From: CAYQVO01 sp964421085
GTDB lineage: Bacteria; Bdellovibrionota_C; UBA2361; CAYQVO01
Reading direction: 5' to 3'
Assembly: GCA_964421085.1 (NCBI GenBank)
Contig: CAYQVO010000028.1
Location: forward strand, 1-50,162
Length of the DNA: 50,162 bases
The notes under the pieces were generated by a model that saw nothing but the letters and a program-made list of their open reading frames with translations, searched no databases and was not told the DNA's origin. Both the position numbers and the translations under genes were made by a program. How positions within the stretch are numbered: the first letter of the stretch is position 1; each line of letters starts with the position of its first letter. Of this stretch, positions 25,190 through 34,159 are shown piece by piece.

Positions 25190-26161
25190 CTACAGGTACG
25201 CATCCAGGTGTTTCGAATAATAATCAAGAGTGCGATTGAGTCCATCATGGAGAGACACCGCAGGAGACCATTTGAGAAGCGACGCGGCAAGAGAGTTGTC
25301 GGAATAATAGTCGCCGATATCAATGCGCGCCCTCTCTTCCGGGAATTCCCTGACTACATAACGGCTCCCTTCTCTCAGGGATGTCAGTATCTTCGCCACT
25401 TCCTCAAGCGAAAACACTTCAGAACCGCCGATATTGACGGCTTTTCCAGCCGCATTATCCGCCACTGCAGTCCGCAGAAGCGCCGTTACGGCATCATCCA
25501 CGAAACAGAAGTCCCGCCGCTGCTTCCCGCCCCAGACTTCAAAGGGTTCGCCTGCCACAACCGACCGGATCCAGCAGCCGAGAAATGTCTGGCGGGCGTC
25601 TTTTATCCGCATTCTCGGTCCGTAAACATTCGTGAAACGGAGGGCCGTGACATTCAACCCGTACACATGAGAATACAGGAAGTGGTAGTGCTCGGCTGCA
25701 GCCTTATGAATCCCGTTTACATCTACAGGACAGATGGGATGTGATTCATCCACCGGGAGCTTCTGCGGTTTCCCGTATATCTGCCGGGTGCTCGCAAACA
25801 CAATGCGTATGGAAGGATTCACCCGCCGGCAGATTTCAAGGATGGAAAGCTGAGCTTTGCAGTTTATTTCGAGATCCGTAAACGGGTCTTCCATCGAATC
25901 AAGATGGCTGGTCTGACCGGCGAGATTGAAGAGGAAATCCTGACCTGCAAGCAGATGACTGAGGCTGAAAGGATCGCGGACATCCGAAATATTGATCCGG
26001 GCTGCCGGCGAAATGTCGCGCACGTTGTAAAGCGAACCGCCGTATTCAGGCACGAGACTGTCGACAAGTGTGACGTTGCCTCCTTCCGCAGCTATCTTAA
26101 AAGCGAGATTAGAGCCGATAAATCCAAGACCGCCGGTAATAAGGACGTTTGAACCTTGCAT
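25190..26161 (-). CDS. NAD-dependent epimerase/dehydratase (extended SDR)
   Basis: A 323-residue extended SDR from the ATG at 26161 (a TTG directly before could also serve). The Rossmann motif is GGLGFIGSN at about 10-18. ASTRQIYGKP near 125 gives the serine/threonine of the active site. The usual YxxxK appears as NGIHKAAAEHYHFLY, so the position four before the lysine is Asn rather than Tyr. VYGPRMRIKDARQTFLG follows. From memory a subset of sugar-nucleotide epimerase homologues shares this NG-x-x-K form, so it need not be inactive. It is the first gene of a pair with the aminotransferase. Confidence 0.82.
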   Translation of the reverse strand: MQGSNVLITGGLGFIGSNLAFKIAAEGGNVTLVDSLVPEYGGSLYNVRDISPAARINISDVRDPFSLSHLLAGQDFLFNLAGQTSHLDSMEDPFTDLEINCKAQLSILEICRRVNPSIRIVFASTRQIYGKPQKLPVDESHPICPVDVNGIHKAAAEHYHFLYSHVYGLNVTALRFTNVYGPRMRIKDARQTFLGCWIRSVVAGEPFEVWGGKQRRDFCFVDDAVTALLRTAVADNAAGKAVNIGGSEVFSLEEVAKILTSLREGSRYVVREFPEERARIDIGDYYSDNSLAASLLKWSPAVSLHDGLNRTLDYYSKHLDAYL

Positions 26162-26639
26162 CAATGATCTCTTGCTCTATTCGTCTGCACTTGTCAAGTA
26201 ATGGCGCAGGAAATGCTCGAAAGAGCGGCTTACCACTGCACGTGAACAGCATACTGGGAGATCTTCGGATCGGGAGTCAGGAGTGCCGCACGAGGAAGAT
26301 CCCGGATCCGCGCGGCTCCCGAAACGCACGGGGCCCATCTCCGTCGATCGATCGAGCACTTCGGGGCGACGAGTTCGTTATCATAGAACCTTATAATCTG
26401 CGTGCGTCTCACCAACTTCCCTTTTTTTCGGCATTATGATGCGCAGGACTGGCGGTTGAATATCCATCGGTATTGGTGCGGGAAGCATCGGATCATCAAT
26501 GCTGGCACACATCTCTCCGGCTGTGAAGTGGCGGGGATCCCGGCACAGTCCGGGTTGATCAATCTCGACCGCGCTGACAGCCTTGCGCACTTGCCTGCAG
26601 TCTTGAGAGCTGTAGAGGTCGGCGCACGCTGACGGGAGG

Positions 26640-27180
26640 GTGTGTGCGTACGGTGAACTTTAGATCCTCACCTTCGGCAGCCGAAATGGCTGGTGCCGTG
26701 CAAATCGGACGCATGTCTGCACAAAAGGCTTTCCGGTCCGTGCAGGAGACAAACTTCGTGGCATTTCGGATTTGGTGCACAACGCACAGCTGCAGGATCT
26801 GTATGCGGGTAGACGGCTTCGACCGCATCTGGAAGCCCTTTCAGCCCGTCGCCGCACAGGATGAGGATGTCTTCGACGCCTTGAGGTCGTTGAATACATT
26901 GAGCCAGAAACGAGCTCCTTCAGATTCCTCAATCCACAAGCCCAGGACCTCCTGTCGGCCGTCGACATTTATCCCAGGCACAATATGCACGCACTTTTTG
27001 ACCAAGCTGCTCCTCGGTTCCCCAACGCGCACACTCATTGCCCCGCTCGTAGCGCTTCCCGCAGAGCATCTCTGCCTCGCCCTCAAGCCTTCGGAAAACC
27101 TCCTTGACCGCCGTTGGCAGGAACCACTCAACTCTCAGTTTTCAGCGGGCTTTCGGGCATCGCCCGGGAAACCCTGATCA
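26640..27180 (-). mobile_element. Decayed IS256-family (mutator-type) transposase remnant
   Basis: Pieces of an IS256 transposase can be read leftward in shifting frames: EGEAEMLCGKRYERGNECAR, then GINVDGRQEVLGLWI and ESEGARFWLNVFNDLK (about 26890-27000), then VVHQIRNATKFVSCTDRKAF and CADMRPICTAP (about 26690-26790). These contain the family's DG-x-K/R-E-LG and HQIRN blocks. Frameshifts separate them and both ends are missing, so it is inactive. From 26165 to 26640 and from 27181 to 27379 I see no gene. Confidence 0.75.
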
Positions 27181-27379
27181 CCCGTTAATCTTGTGGTGGA
27201 TTCAATTTCCATAAGGCCTCTTCCCTTCATTCGTCCGCACCCTTTTAATGATCCGCGGAATCAAGCGATATGCTTCAAAGAAAATGCGCTTCGTCGTCCG
27301 CCATTTCGAACGTACTGTCCCGCTTTTCCAATAATTGGACATGCACAGGCTGAAATAGTGTTCAGCCAGGGTCTTTTTT

Positions 27380-27402
27380 CCGTAACATCATTGATGTTAC
27401 GG
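27380..27402. promoter_or_regulatory. Perfect 11-bp palindrome, possible operator or element end
   Basis: CCGTAACATCA, one central T, then TGATGTTACGG: a perfect inverted repeat of 11 bases per arm. It could be a dimeric regulator's operator, or a leftover from a mobile element, as it sits among IS debris. The T-run before it (TCTTTTTTC) rather than after argues against a plus-strand terminator; on the minus strand the hairpin would be followed by G-A-rich sequence plus A, also unlike a terminator. Confidence 0.4.
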
Positions 27403-27429
27403 GAGCTCCCGCTCCATCCGGGATGGTCT

Positions 27430-27720
27430 GCTTGAACTGAAGCGACTGTGCTCGAACGCCAATATCAACTTTTCGCTTTCAAGAAGCGCTTTTTGATGCG
27501 GGACTGATCGTGCCTTTCAGCCGGGCATCATGACAGGAGGAGGCAGTAAAATATCTCGATCCACAAAACGTGAAAAACCGCTGACCTTGAAACCATCGCG
27601 AAGCTTTTTAGCTCCATGTCCGGAAGGACCGTTTCTGTGAGGGCCGCCTGGACTGGATGATTGGTGAGGGGAATATCCTCGAACTCCTGAAGCGGCTCGC
27701 GGAGCTGTCAGGCGACCATC
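27430..27720 (+). pseudogene. Remnant of a small protein, resembling DUF6508
   Basis: Three frames read in turn give QEALFDAGLIVPFSRAS (27486-27530), KYLDPQNVKN (27548-27580) and HVRKDRFCEGRLDWMIGEGN then ILELLKRLAEL (27614-27707). The VRxxRFCEG motif followed by a short helix resembles the end of DUF6508-type proteins as I remember them. At least two frameshifts and a TAG interrupt it. The match is from memory and the family name is uncertain. Confidence 0.35.
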
Positions 27721-27773
27721 AGCATTATTCACCGCCCGCCGGGTCCGGCTTGATACAGGCTTCAAGCGCGGGC

Positions 27774-28748
27774 CTACCCCTGCCACCAGTGCCTGTTTCG
27801 TATTTTTTTCGGCCTCACACGCCGCTCTTCCGAAGGGAAAGCCGAGAACTCAGTTACCGCCGATATCGTCCATCCCTTCTGAACAACCTCCGGACACCGA
27901 ATCCACTCCATCCAGATTGTCAGAGAGTCGTCGTCGGGATTTGTAGTATGGGCAAGGTAAGCCTGAACCGCGAGTTCTTTGATCGGGATTGAAGTCTCAA
28001 TGACACGGGCCGCTATTGATGGTGAAGGGGCAGAAGACAGTGATGCAGGTACATTCAGCAGCTCGAGAGCGGAACATTTCCCGGCTTTGCTGAAAATATA
28101 TCTTCCTCTTTTCTCAATGGTGTGGAGGCCCACTGCTTTCGCCTGACTGGAGCTTTTATACTTTATCACGTTTCCGTCATGACGAAGCTGGTCTGCGTAC
28201 ATGGATGAAACAGAGAACAACCGGAAAGTGTCGTTTCCAATGCCTGTGTGGTCGAGGTGAATGTCCTGCAGAGCGGTCAGGGAAAAATTCATTTCCATTT
28301 TTGTCTCGTTGATGCGTGCGTCAGTAGAATATGTCCTTGTCGTTGAGAGCGCAGCGAGGTCACCGTAAACACCGGAGACTGATATCCTGAGACGGTGAGG
28401 GCCACCTGCATCCACGACTGCACCGGTGACGCGTGGAATGAAATGAAAAGTCCGGTCTGCTGTCCGGAATGAGGGAGCGCCTGCTATGGAAGTTCCAAAG
28501 GCAGCTGACGTCGCATCCGGTTTCTGGTGCGTTAAGCGGATGTAGGTATTGCTCACGAGATCGGAAGCAGTTTGCGGCCACGAATTCGACCCGGATACAT
28601 TTTCGAAAAGCTCCAGCCCCTGGAATTTGCCGGCTGCCTTTTCATTCAGCTGAACCGGGACCGGCGGTTCACTGATTGAAAGAGAAAGGAGGCCTTTCAG
28701 CACGAAAAGCCCGTCTTCAGAGGTGTATAACAGCTTTGATCTCATCAC
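27774..28748 (-). CDS. Hypothetical beta-rich protein
   Basis: About 324 residues, beginning GTG-ATG so that either codon could start it. No signal peptide or transmembrane segment is visible. The sequence alternates hydrophobic and polar residues (LRISVSGVYGDLAAL, MEMNFSLTALQDIHL) with Ser/Thr-rich turns, suggesting a mostly beta protein. The closing residues are rich in Trp and Arg (RNRHWWQG). I recognise no family. No clear Shine-Dalgarno is seen. The frame is long and free of decay, unlike its left-hand surroundings, so I think it is real. Confidence 0.5.
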   Translation of the reverse strand: MMRSKLLYTSEDGLFVLKGLLSLSISEPPVPVQLNEKAAGKFQGLELFENVSGSNSWPQTASDLVSNTYIRLTHQKPDATSAAFGTSIAGAPSFRTADRTFHFIPRVTGAVVDAGGPHRLRISVSGVYGDLAALSTTRTYSTDARINETKMEMNFSLTALQDIHLDHTGIGNDTFRLFSVSSMYADQLRHDGNVIKYKSSSQAKAVGLHTIEKRGRYIFSKAGKCSALELLNVPASLSSAPSPSIAARVIETSIPIKELAVQAYLAHTTNPDDDSLTIWMEWIRCPEVVQKGWTISAVTEFSAFPSEERRVRPKKIRNRHWWQG

Positions 28749-28807
28749 TGTTCACAGTCTGCCAGAGAATATTCCTTTATTTCAAGGAGAGAGAGCCCGG
28801 CCCCTGT

Positions 28808-29314
28808 TTAATGCCCATGCAGCCCATGACGATCGTGCGGTCCATGCGGTTTTTTGAAGCCGCCATCGAGATCGTTGATTCCGTGATGTCCATATCCGGT
28901 GTCGCCGTATCCACTGTTACCGAATCCACTGTCACCGAATCCACTGCCATGGTCGCAGTCGTGGTCTTTCTCCATCAGCTTCCCGGCATCACGCCTGTCG
29001 ATGTCATAGTATTTGCCTGTCGCCGAATCGTAAGCTTCCACCCCGCCGCCGGGCTGCTTTTCGAGATCGTAGGTTTTGTATTCGCCGGTGTCATGGTCAT
29101 ACACCTCCACCTCGCGGCCATGGTCCTTGACTTCCGCGTCCAGGAAAGTTCCGCGCTCCGAGTCATAGATGCTGTAGTGGCCTTTGCTTTCTCTTGTCAC
29201 ATCGAGATTCTTGTAGCCTCCCTCAGCGCTCCAGACGGAGATGTCTTCGGTATGACCCGGGACCGGAACAATGAGAAAAAGGGCAGAAGCAAAGAATGTG
29301 AAAGTTGTTCTCAC
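28808..29314 (-). CDS. Small secreted protein with Gly/His-rich repeat tail
   Basis: 168 residues from a GTG with AGGAG seven bases upstream. Residues 1-22 form a Sec signal (TFTFFASALFLIVPVPG). The middle has two or three repeats of a Y-D-x-x-x-G-x-Y/F unit (IYDSERGTF, VYDHDTGEYKTYDL, AYDSATGKYYDIDR). The tail is SGFGDSGFGNSGYGDTGYGH followed by a His/Gly-rich end (PHGPHDRHGLHGH). The DNA of the tail is a run of near-identical 15-mers. The His-rich end suggests metal binding. No family is recognised. Confidence 0.6.
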   Translation of the reverse strand: MRTTFTFFASALFLIVPVPGHTEDISVWSAEGGYKNLDVTRESKGHYSIYDSERGTFLDAEVKDHGREVEVYDHDTGEYKTYDLEKQPGGGVEAYDSATGKYYDIDRRDAGKLMEKDHDCDHGSGFGDSGFGNSGYGDTGYGHHGINDLDGGFKKPHGPHDRHGLHGH

Positions 29315-29649
29315 GGCATCTCTCCTGTTAATAGCGCGCGCATGTCAGAATAGCATATGAGAGATAATGCGGCGGGAAAAAACACGGGTTCTGACCGAAT
29401 CTGACGTATCCAGGGAAGCCTTGAGGGCCAAGAAGAGCCGGGTCTTCGAACAGCAGCGAAGAATTGCATAAACAGAAGCAATTTTCGGCGTTGCCTCGCG
29501 AAGTTTTTCAGCTGCTCTATCTGGACGAACGCCAATTGCTCCTGCAGCCCATCCACCATGCCCTGCGCCCGACTTTTTAAGGGCTTCAATACCTGCTTCG
29601 AGAGCCATTTCATCGCCGGGATGCAATCCATCTCGACTGTGTCATCCAC
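29311..29649 (-). CDS. Possible small hypothetical protein upstream of the Gly/His-rich gene
   Basis: A 112-codon frame from GTG at 29649 that ends GGA-GAG-ATG-CCG-TGA, its stop overlapping the GTG start of the secreted gene by four bases. Third codon positions are GC-rich like confirmed genes here. Against it, there is no recognisable family, no ribosome site, and a competing 93-codon frame over 29345-29626. The frame is open upstream into the end of the methyltransferase-like gene, so the true start is unclear. Confidence 0.3.
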   Translation of the reverse strand: MDDTVEMDCIPAMKWLSKQVLKPLKSRAQGMVDGLQEQLAFVQIEQLKNFARQRRKLLLFMQFFAAVRRPGSSWPSRLPWIRQIRSEPVFFPAALSLICYSDMRALLTGEMP

Positions 29650-29687
29650 AATGAGGCCGCACCTCTCAAGAGCAGAAGTTATGATCT

Positions 29688-30608
29688 TTATGACCGCCTC
29701 GAAATGACCGACGTTCTTATCACTATTTTCCCGCCTATGGTGATCTCATAGTTTTCCAGAACTGTCTCGAGGTCGGAGAACCGGCCATCTTCGCCGATTT
29801 CGCGGACGATGAAGTCTTTCTCAGGGAATACCAGCTCGATATGATTCCGCCAGGATTCGATTTCGAGCACCATCGGCGACACAAGAATAGATCCGCCGGC
29901 TTTCAGCACTCTCAAGGCTGCGTCCGCCCTGTCGTGGCCGTGCTCATCATGACTGAAAAAATACCGGCAGTTAGGATCTGGGAAGCGGCAGTAAATGACA
30001 TCGGCGCAGGCCTCCTGCCTTTCGTCGGAAAATCCCACGTGGTCTGCGCTGAATACAATCCTTGCATTCGGAATATCGCCGATTTTTCCGGCGGCGCGAA
30101 TTACACTGTTAACGTCGCAATCAAGTCCAATGAAATTAATATCCGGTCTCTTGAGCGCCATTTTTTTGAGCGCACTGCCATCACCGAAACCCACCTCGAT
30201 ATAGAGGATACTATTATTGTTGTTGAAGGCCGTCGTCCATTTTCGCGAACGATCGATAACAGGCGAGCGGGGATCACGCTGCAGAAGAGACAGCAGGCCG
30301 AATTTTATCTCCCGGGAAAGGCCGTCTCTGGCGCCGCGGAAAGAATCGGGCACTTTCAGCGTTATTTCATTTGCACTTTGAAAATCGTGCTCCCGAATCA
30401 TGGACGCCAGTTCGTGCTGCGGCTCTGCCAGGCCGGAGTTCAGATAGTCGAGAAGTCTCAGTGCGCGATCGGCATGGTATGCTGGAGCATGTATTCGCGC
30501 CTTCCACGGGCAGGGGAGTTCGAACATGACACCATCCGCTTTGATTGGCGGAGGCTGGAGAGAATTTCCGGAGAGTGTCGGGGTTTCAGATGTTACGGCT
30601 AACGACAT
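29688..30608 (-). CDS. TrmB-like SAM-dependent methyltransferase
   Basis: A 306-residue protein whose C-terminal 200 residues resemble tRNA (guanine-N7) methyltransferase TrmB: motif I IEVGFGDGSALKKMAL with acidic FIGLD following, and the catalytic-region motif YCRFPDPNCRYFFSH, comparable to the NFPDPWxKKRH block. The basic residues that normally follow are largely replaced (HDEHGHDRADA). An N-terminal extension of about 100 residues (ELPCPWKARIHAP, LRLLDYLNSG) is not typical of TrmB. It may act on tRNA or another substrate. It has no operon partner. Confidence 0.6.
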   Translation of the reverse strand: MSLAVTSETPTLSGNSLQPPPIKADGVMFELPCPWKARIHAPAYHADRALRLLDYLNSGLAEPQHELASMIREHDFQSANEITLKVPDSFRGARDGLSREIKFGLLSLLQRDPRSPVIDRSRKWTTAFNNNNSILYIEVGFGDGSALKKMALKRPDINFIGLDCDVNSVIRAAGKIGDIPNARIVFSADHVGFSDERQEACADVIYCRFPDPNCRYFFSHDEHGHDRADAALRVLKAGGSILVSPMVLEIESWRNHIELVFPEKDFIVREIGEDGRFSDLETVLENYEITIGGKIVIRTSVISRRS

Positions 30609-30759
30609 TTTCTTATTCTACGGCAATGGCTGCGCCTAATCCAGGCTTCAATACCACTCGCTGCGATTCAAAACCCATGTCACCGAAATCGGAGATATGG
30701 GAATGGAAGGCGTCGAATTACGAAGTGCTATTGAGTGGTTGAGGTATCGGTACCGATGC

Positions 30760-30890
30760 ATGAGGAAGAGTCCGGAGCATTTCCCGCCGGCATTCATGAG
30801 AGCCTTCTCACAATCAGCGGCTCAACGATTGATCGATACCTGAAGCCTTTCAAAGCGGAGCACGGGCTGACACTTACACGGCCCGGATAA
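30760..30890 (+). mobile_element. Fragment of an integrase-type (rve) transposase
   Basis: The frame ESLLTISGSTIDRYLKPFKA then EHGLTLTRPG resembles the helix-turn-helix linker of the same transposase type whose N-terminal half is found at 34890-35408, where the matching line is GVLAASAATLDRLLAPVRKK. A TAA ends it at 30888. It is a short degenerate scrap. The remainder of 30609-31154 holds nothing else I can support. Confidence 0.35.
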
Positions 30891-31154
30891 ATCTGTGACC
30901 TCAACTGTGCAAAAGGCGTCTCTTCCAGGAGCAGCCGATGGAATCTGGACCTGGCTTGATTTTCCCGAAAAAACCTGCCCAATGACACAAGCCATCCTTC
31001 CGCTGATCAAATGGAAGTTCGGGGGGTAAAAATTGACGCGGAATTCAGCGAAAACATGCGTATTTTCTGAGATTATTGACATATCTGCCATTGTTTCTGC
31101 CGAAAAACCAGAAAAGGGATGTAGTGAAGGAATTTCCTGTGGAAGAATAACTGC

Positions 31155-33233
31155 ATGCGCCAAATCAACCACGAGGGGGGATCGAAAACGGTCATCCTCG
31201 CAATCGCCATCATCATGGCGTTTACCGCACAGTATTTGTTCACGGGTGAGGTCTTCACCCGGTTCATTGACTCGAACACCTGGGACTGGATCCCGCGTTA
31301 TACCACCGCCACTTTGCTTCTTTGTGCTGCTGCCGTCTTTGCGGGATGGGGAGTCTCCGGAACAAGTGGTCCGAGGACGCTGGAAATAACGGGCGCGAGA
31401 TTGCCTTTCTTATCCTTGTCGCTCTGGCTCCTGTTCGCCGCCGGGGCCTGCTATGTCTTCAGTCTTTCGTCATACCTCGTTTGGGGCGAGAGCATCTACA
31501 CAAGGCTTCTGTGGTCTGGAGGCATAGCGCTCGTGGTTATCCCAACGTGGCTGCAGAGCCGGAACGGGAAGGCGAGGTCCGAGGAGAATATAGCGGGCTG
31601 GGAGTGGATGCTGGTCGCCGTGCTTACCGCCGCGGGATTTGCCCTTCGGTACTGGCGTCTGACTGAACTGCCTTCCGGGATGGACAACGATATTCCCTTC
31701 ATGGGGACTTTCGGCCTCAAATTGATCCGGAACTCGAATTTCGACCTGATTGGTTTTTCCCAGTCTTCGCACCTGTTATCGTACGATCAGTCCATTGCGT
31801 GGAGCATGCGTCTTTTCGGAAAAGACCACTATGGGCTGGTCATGCTTTCCTGTCTCTCGGGAACAGTGACTCTTCCTCTGGTTTTCCTGCTCGGAAGAGA
31901 GTTTTTCAATCGAAGGGTCGGGCTGGTTGCAGCGGCACTGCTCGCCGCGGATTACACTCATATCCACTTCAGCCGGATTCTCTTCGGTGCGAACGTGATG
32001 TTTTTTGCCGTTTTTGTTCTCTATTTCATCGGGAAGGGGATTCGCACGCAACAGTCGCTCTGGTTCTGCCTGGGCGGTGTGATGACCGGACTTGGGTTGC
32101 TTGCGTACGATTCGAGCCGCGTGGTGCCGATCATCGTCATCGCAGCAGCTGCCTGGGAGTGGCTCTTTCACCGGCAAAGGGCGAAGGCGAACCTTCTTAA
32201 CTGGGCCGTCTTTCTGTTTGCGGCCCTGGTTGCGTTCGGTCCGATGCTTGGCTTTTTATTTGAGGATTTCAGTTCTTTCATCGGGCGAGGCCACTCAGTC
32301 GCTCTCTGGACCCCTGAGGTCTGGCGCCATGAGATGCTCGTATACAAGGCGGACAGTGCCCTTGACGTTATTATCGGCCAGATTCGCAACACATTCCTGA
32401 CACTGCACCTCTTCGGCGACAGCAGTCCCCATTTTGCTTTTCCGCGCCCCATGGTCGCGCCTCTCACTGCTGCATTATTTGTAGCAGGCACAAGCTTCTG
32501 CCTGTTGAAATTGAAACAGACCCAGTGTCTGGTTCCCCTTGCGTGGATTTTTCTCACCTTCGTGCTTGGAGGAGTGATTACATACGATCCTCCATACTGG
32601 CCGCATCTGAATATAACGCTTCCCGCAATTGTTGTCGTTGCGGGGGTGGGCGCCGACAAGACGATAGAAGTTTTTACGCGGGGAGGAGTCCGGGGCACAG
32701 TCGCCGGGTGGAGTGTCTTCTCCCTGGCCATCATTCTTACGGGTATTTTCAACTGGATGGCATATTATGATTTCGCCAATGACAATGCCGGTTATAAACT
32801 GATAGTCGTCCGGTATATAGACTCCCTTCCCAAGGGTTACCAGGTTTACATGATTTCCACCGAATACAGCTGGAATCAGCACGCGTTCCGTTTTTTCAAC
32901 AGAGATGTGCCGGGGCAGGATATCACCATGGAAGAACTTCAATCTTCGCCTCCCCTGATCACTCGTCCGACGGTCTTTTTTGTTTATGATCAACCAGATG
33001 CGCTCGCGCTTCTCGAAACGTTGTACCCGGGGGGAGAGGTCACAGAGCACAGAAACAACGAGAACAGAGTTCTTGTCACCTCTTACAACGTGACTCCGGA
33101 GGGATGGAAATTTCCTCCTCCGGAAGAGGCTGCGAGACGGATGGCGCTTCCTGGATGGTGGATTACAGGAGGAGCGCTGGCTTTCGCTGTCTTCCGGATT
33201 TTCAGAAGTCCTGCAGGGAGAAATCGCCGGTGA
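31155..33233 (+). CDS. ArnT/PMT-family membrane glycosyltransferase (GT39/GT83 type)
   Basis: A 692-residue protein with about 12 transmembrane segments. The first large periplasmic loop carries MDNDIPFMGTFGLKL, with the acidic residues that bind the divalent metal and polyprenyl-phosphate sugar in PMT_2 proteins, followed by SYDQSIAWSMRLFG and RLVG/AALLAADYTHIHFSR, the family's conserved second block. The C-terminal 200 residues are a periplasmic domain (ISTEYSWNQHAFRFFNRDV). It would move a sugar from undecaprenyl phosphate to lipid A, glycan or protein. It is the first gene of an operon; the next gene overlaps its stop as GTGA and would make the lipid-linked sugar. Confidence 0.82.
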   Translation: MRQINHEGGSKTVILAIAIIMAFTAQYLFTGEVFTRFIDSNTWDWIPRYTTATLLLCAAAVFAGWGVSGTSGPRTLEITGARLPFLSLSLWLLFAAGACYVFSLSSYLVWGESIYTRLLWSGGIALVVIPTWLQSRNGKARSEENIAGWEWMLVAVLTAAGFALRYWRLTELPSGMDNDIPFMGTFGLKLIRNSNFDLIGFSQSSHLLSYDQSIAWSMRLFGKDHYGLVMLSCLSGTVTLPLVFLLGREFFNRRVGLVAAALLAADYTHIHFSRILFGANVMFFAVFVLYFIGKGIRTQQSLWFCLGGVMTGLGLLAYDSSRVVPIIVIAAAAWEWLFHRQRAKANLLNWAVFLFAALVAFGPMLGFLFEDFSSFIGRGHSVALWTPEVWRHEMLVYKADSALDVIIGQIRNTFLTLHLFGDSSPHFAFPRPMVAPLTAALFVAGTSFCLLKLKQTQCLVPLAWIFLTFVLGGVITYDPPYWPHLNITLPAIVVVAGVGADKTIEVFTRGGVRGTVAGWSVFSLAIILTGIFNWMAYYDFANDNAGYKLIVVRYIDSLPKGYQVYMISTEYSWNQHAFRFFNRDVPGQDITMEELQSSPPLITRPTVFFVYDQPDALALLETLYPGGEVTEHRNNENRVLVTSYNVTPEGWKFPPPEEAARRMALPGWWITGGALAFAVFRIFRSPAGRNRR

Positions 33234-34144
33234 AACTTTCAATCGTGATACCTGTGTATAACGGGGCGGAGACCATAGAAGAGCTCGTCAGGAATGTCGA
33301 GGAAGAGCTTTCGCCGAAGTTCGATCTTGAGATCGTGCTGGTCAATGACGGGAGCCTCGACGAGAGCGAGGAAGTGTGCGGGCGCATCGCGCTCAACGAT
33401 GCGGCCGTTCGCTTTATTTCGCTTCGGAAAAACTTCGGAGAGCACAACGCCGTCATGTGCGGCCTGAACCATGTGAGCGGCGATGCGGCGGTAATAATAG
33501 ACGATGACTTCCAGAATCCACCCCGGGAGATTGTCAAGCTGGTGGACAAACTCGAGCAGGGGTACGACGTCATTTATTCCAGGTATGCCGTCAAGCGGCA
33601 CTCGTTCATGAGAAACGTGGGGAGCAGGATTAATGATTTTGCAGCTACGTGGCTCACGGGCAAGCCGCGGCATCTCTATCTTTCGAGTTTCAAGGCGATT
33701 CGACGCGGCATAATAGATGAAATAACGAAGTATAAGGGACCCTTTCCGTATATCGACGGGCTGATACTGCGCGTCACTTCGAATATCGAAACCGTGCCCG
33801 TAGAGCACGATGCACGGCGTGCCGGGCGGTCGAATTACACATGGCGGACCCTTGTTTCCCTTTATCTCAACATGTTCCTGAACTTCTCCATGCTGCCGCT
33901 CCGCATTTTCACACTCGTGGGAGTCGGGGTCTTTGCAGCCGGCTTCCTTCTTTCTCTCACCGTGATATTTGAAAAATATCTCTCCACAGGCATACCGGCA
34001 GGTTATGCGTCGGTCTTTGTGGCGGTTTTCATTCTGGGAGGGATACAGATCGTTTTTATCGGGCTTCTTGGCGAGTTTCTCGGCAAGCAGTATCTCGACC
34101 AGAACGGCACTCCGCAGTGGGTGATAAAGAAAAAAGTTCCATGA
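33230..34144 (+). CDS. Polyprenyl-phosphate glycosyltransferase (GT2, DPM1/ArnC-like)
   Basis: 304 residues from a GTG at 33230 that overlaps the upstream stop (GTGA), with AGGGAG about nine bases before. The GT-A domain has VIPVYNG (5-11), LVNDGS and VIIDDDFQNPP, the DxD-type metal site. Two transmembrane helices at about 218-285 (LPLRIFTLVGVGVFAAGFLL and a second) end in KQYLDQNGTPQWVIKKK. This is the GtrB/ArnC architecture, which charges undecaprenyl phosphate with a sugar. It pairs functionally with the upstream ArnT-like enzyme. Confidence 0.9.
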   Translation: MKLSIVIPVYNGAETIEELVRNVEEELSPKFDLEIVLVNDGSLDESEEVCGRIALNDAAVRFISLRKNFGEHNAVMCGLNHVSGDAAVIIDDDFQNPPREIVKLVDKLEQGYDVIYSRYAVKRHSFMRNVGSRINDFAATWLTGKPRHLYLSSFKAIRRGIIDEITKYKGPFPYIDGLILRVTSNIETVPVEHDARRAGRSNYTWRTLVSLYLNMFLNFSMLPLRIFTLVGVGVFAAGFLLSLTVIFEKYLSTGIPAGYASVFVAVFILGGIQIVFIGLLGEFLGKQYLDQNGTPQWVIKKKVP

Positions 34145-34159
34145 AAATTCGCCCGCAGT

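Noticed and set aside
24953..25744. A 263-codon plus-strand frame across the aminotransferase and epimerase genes
   Set aside because: It is antisense to two well-recognised enzymes and carries no family signature.
26381..26590. A 69-codon frame left of the IS256 remnant
   Set aside because: Pro- and Met-rich with no ribosome site and no relation to its neighbours that I can see.
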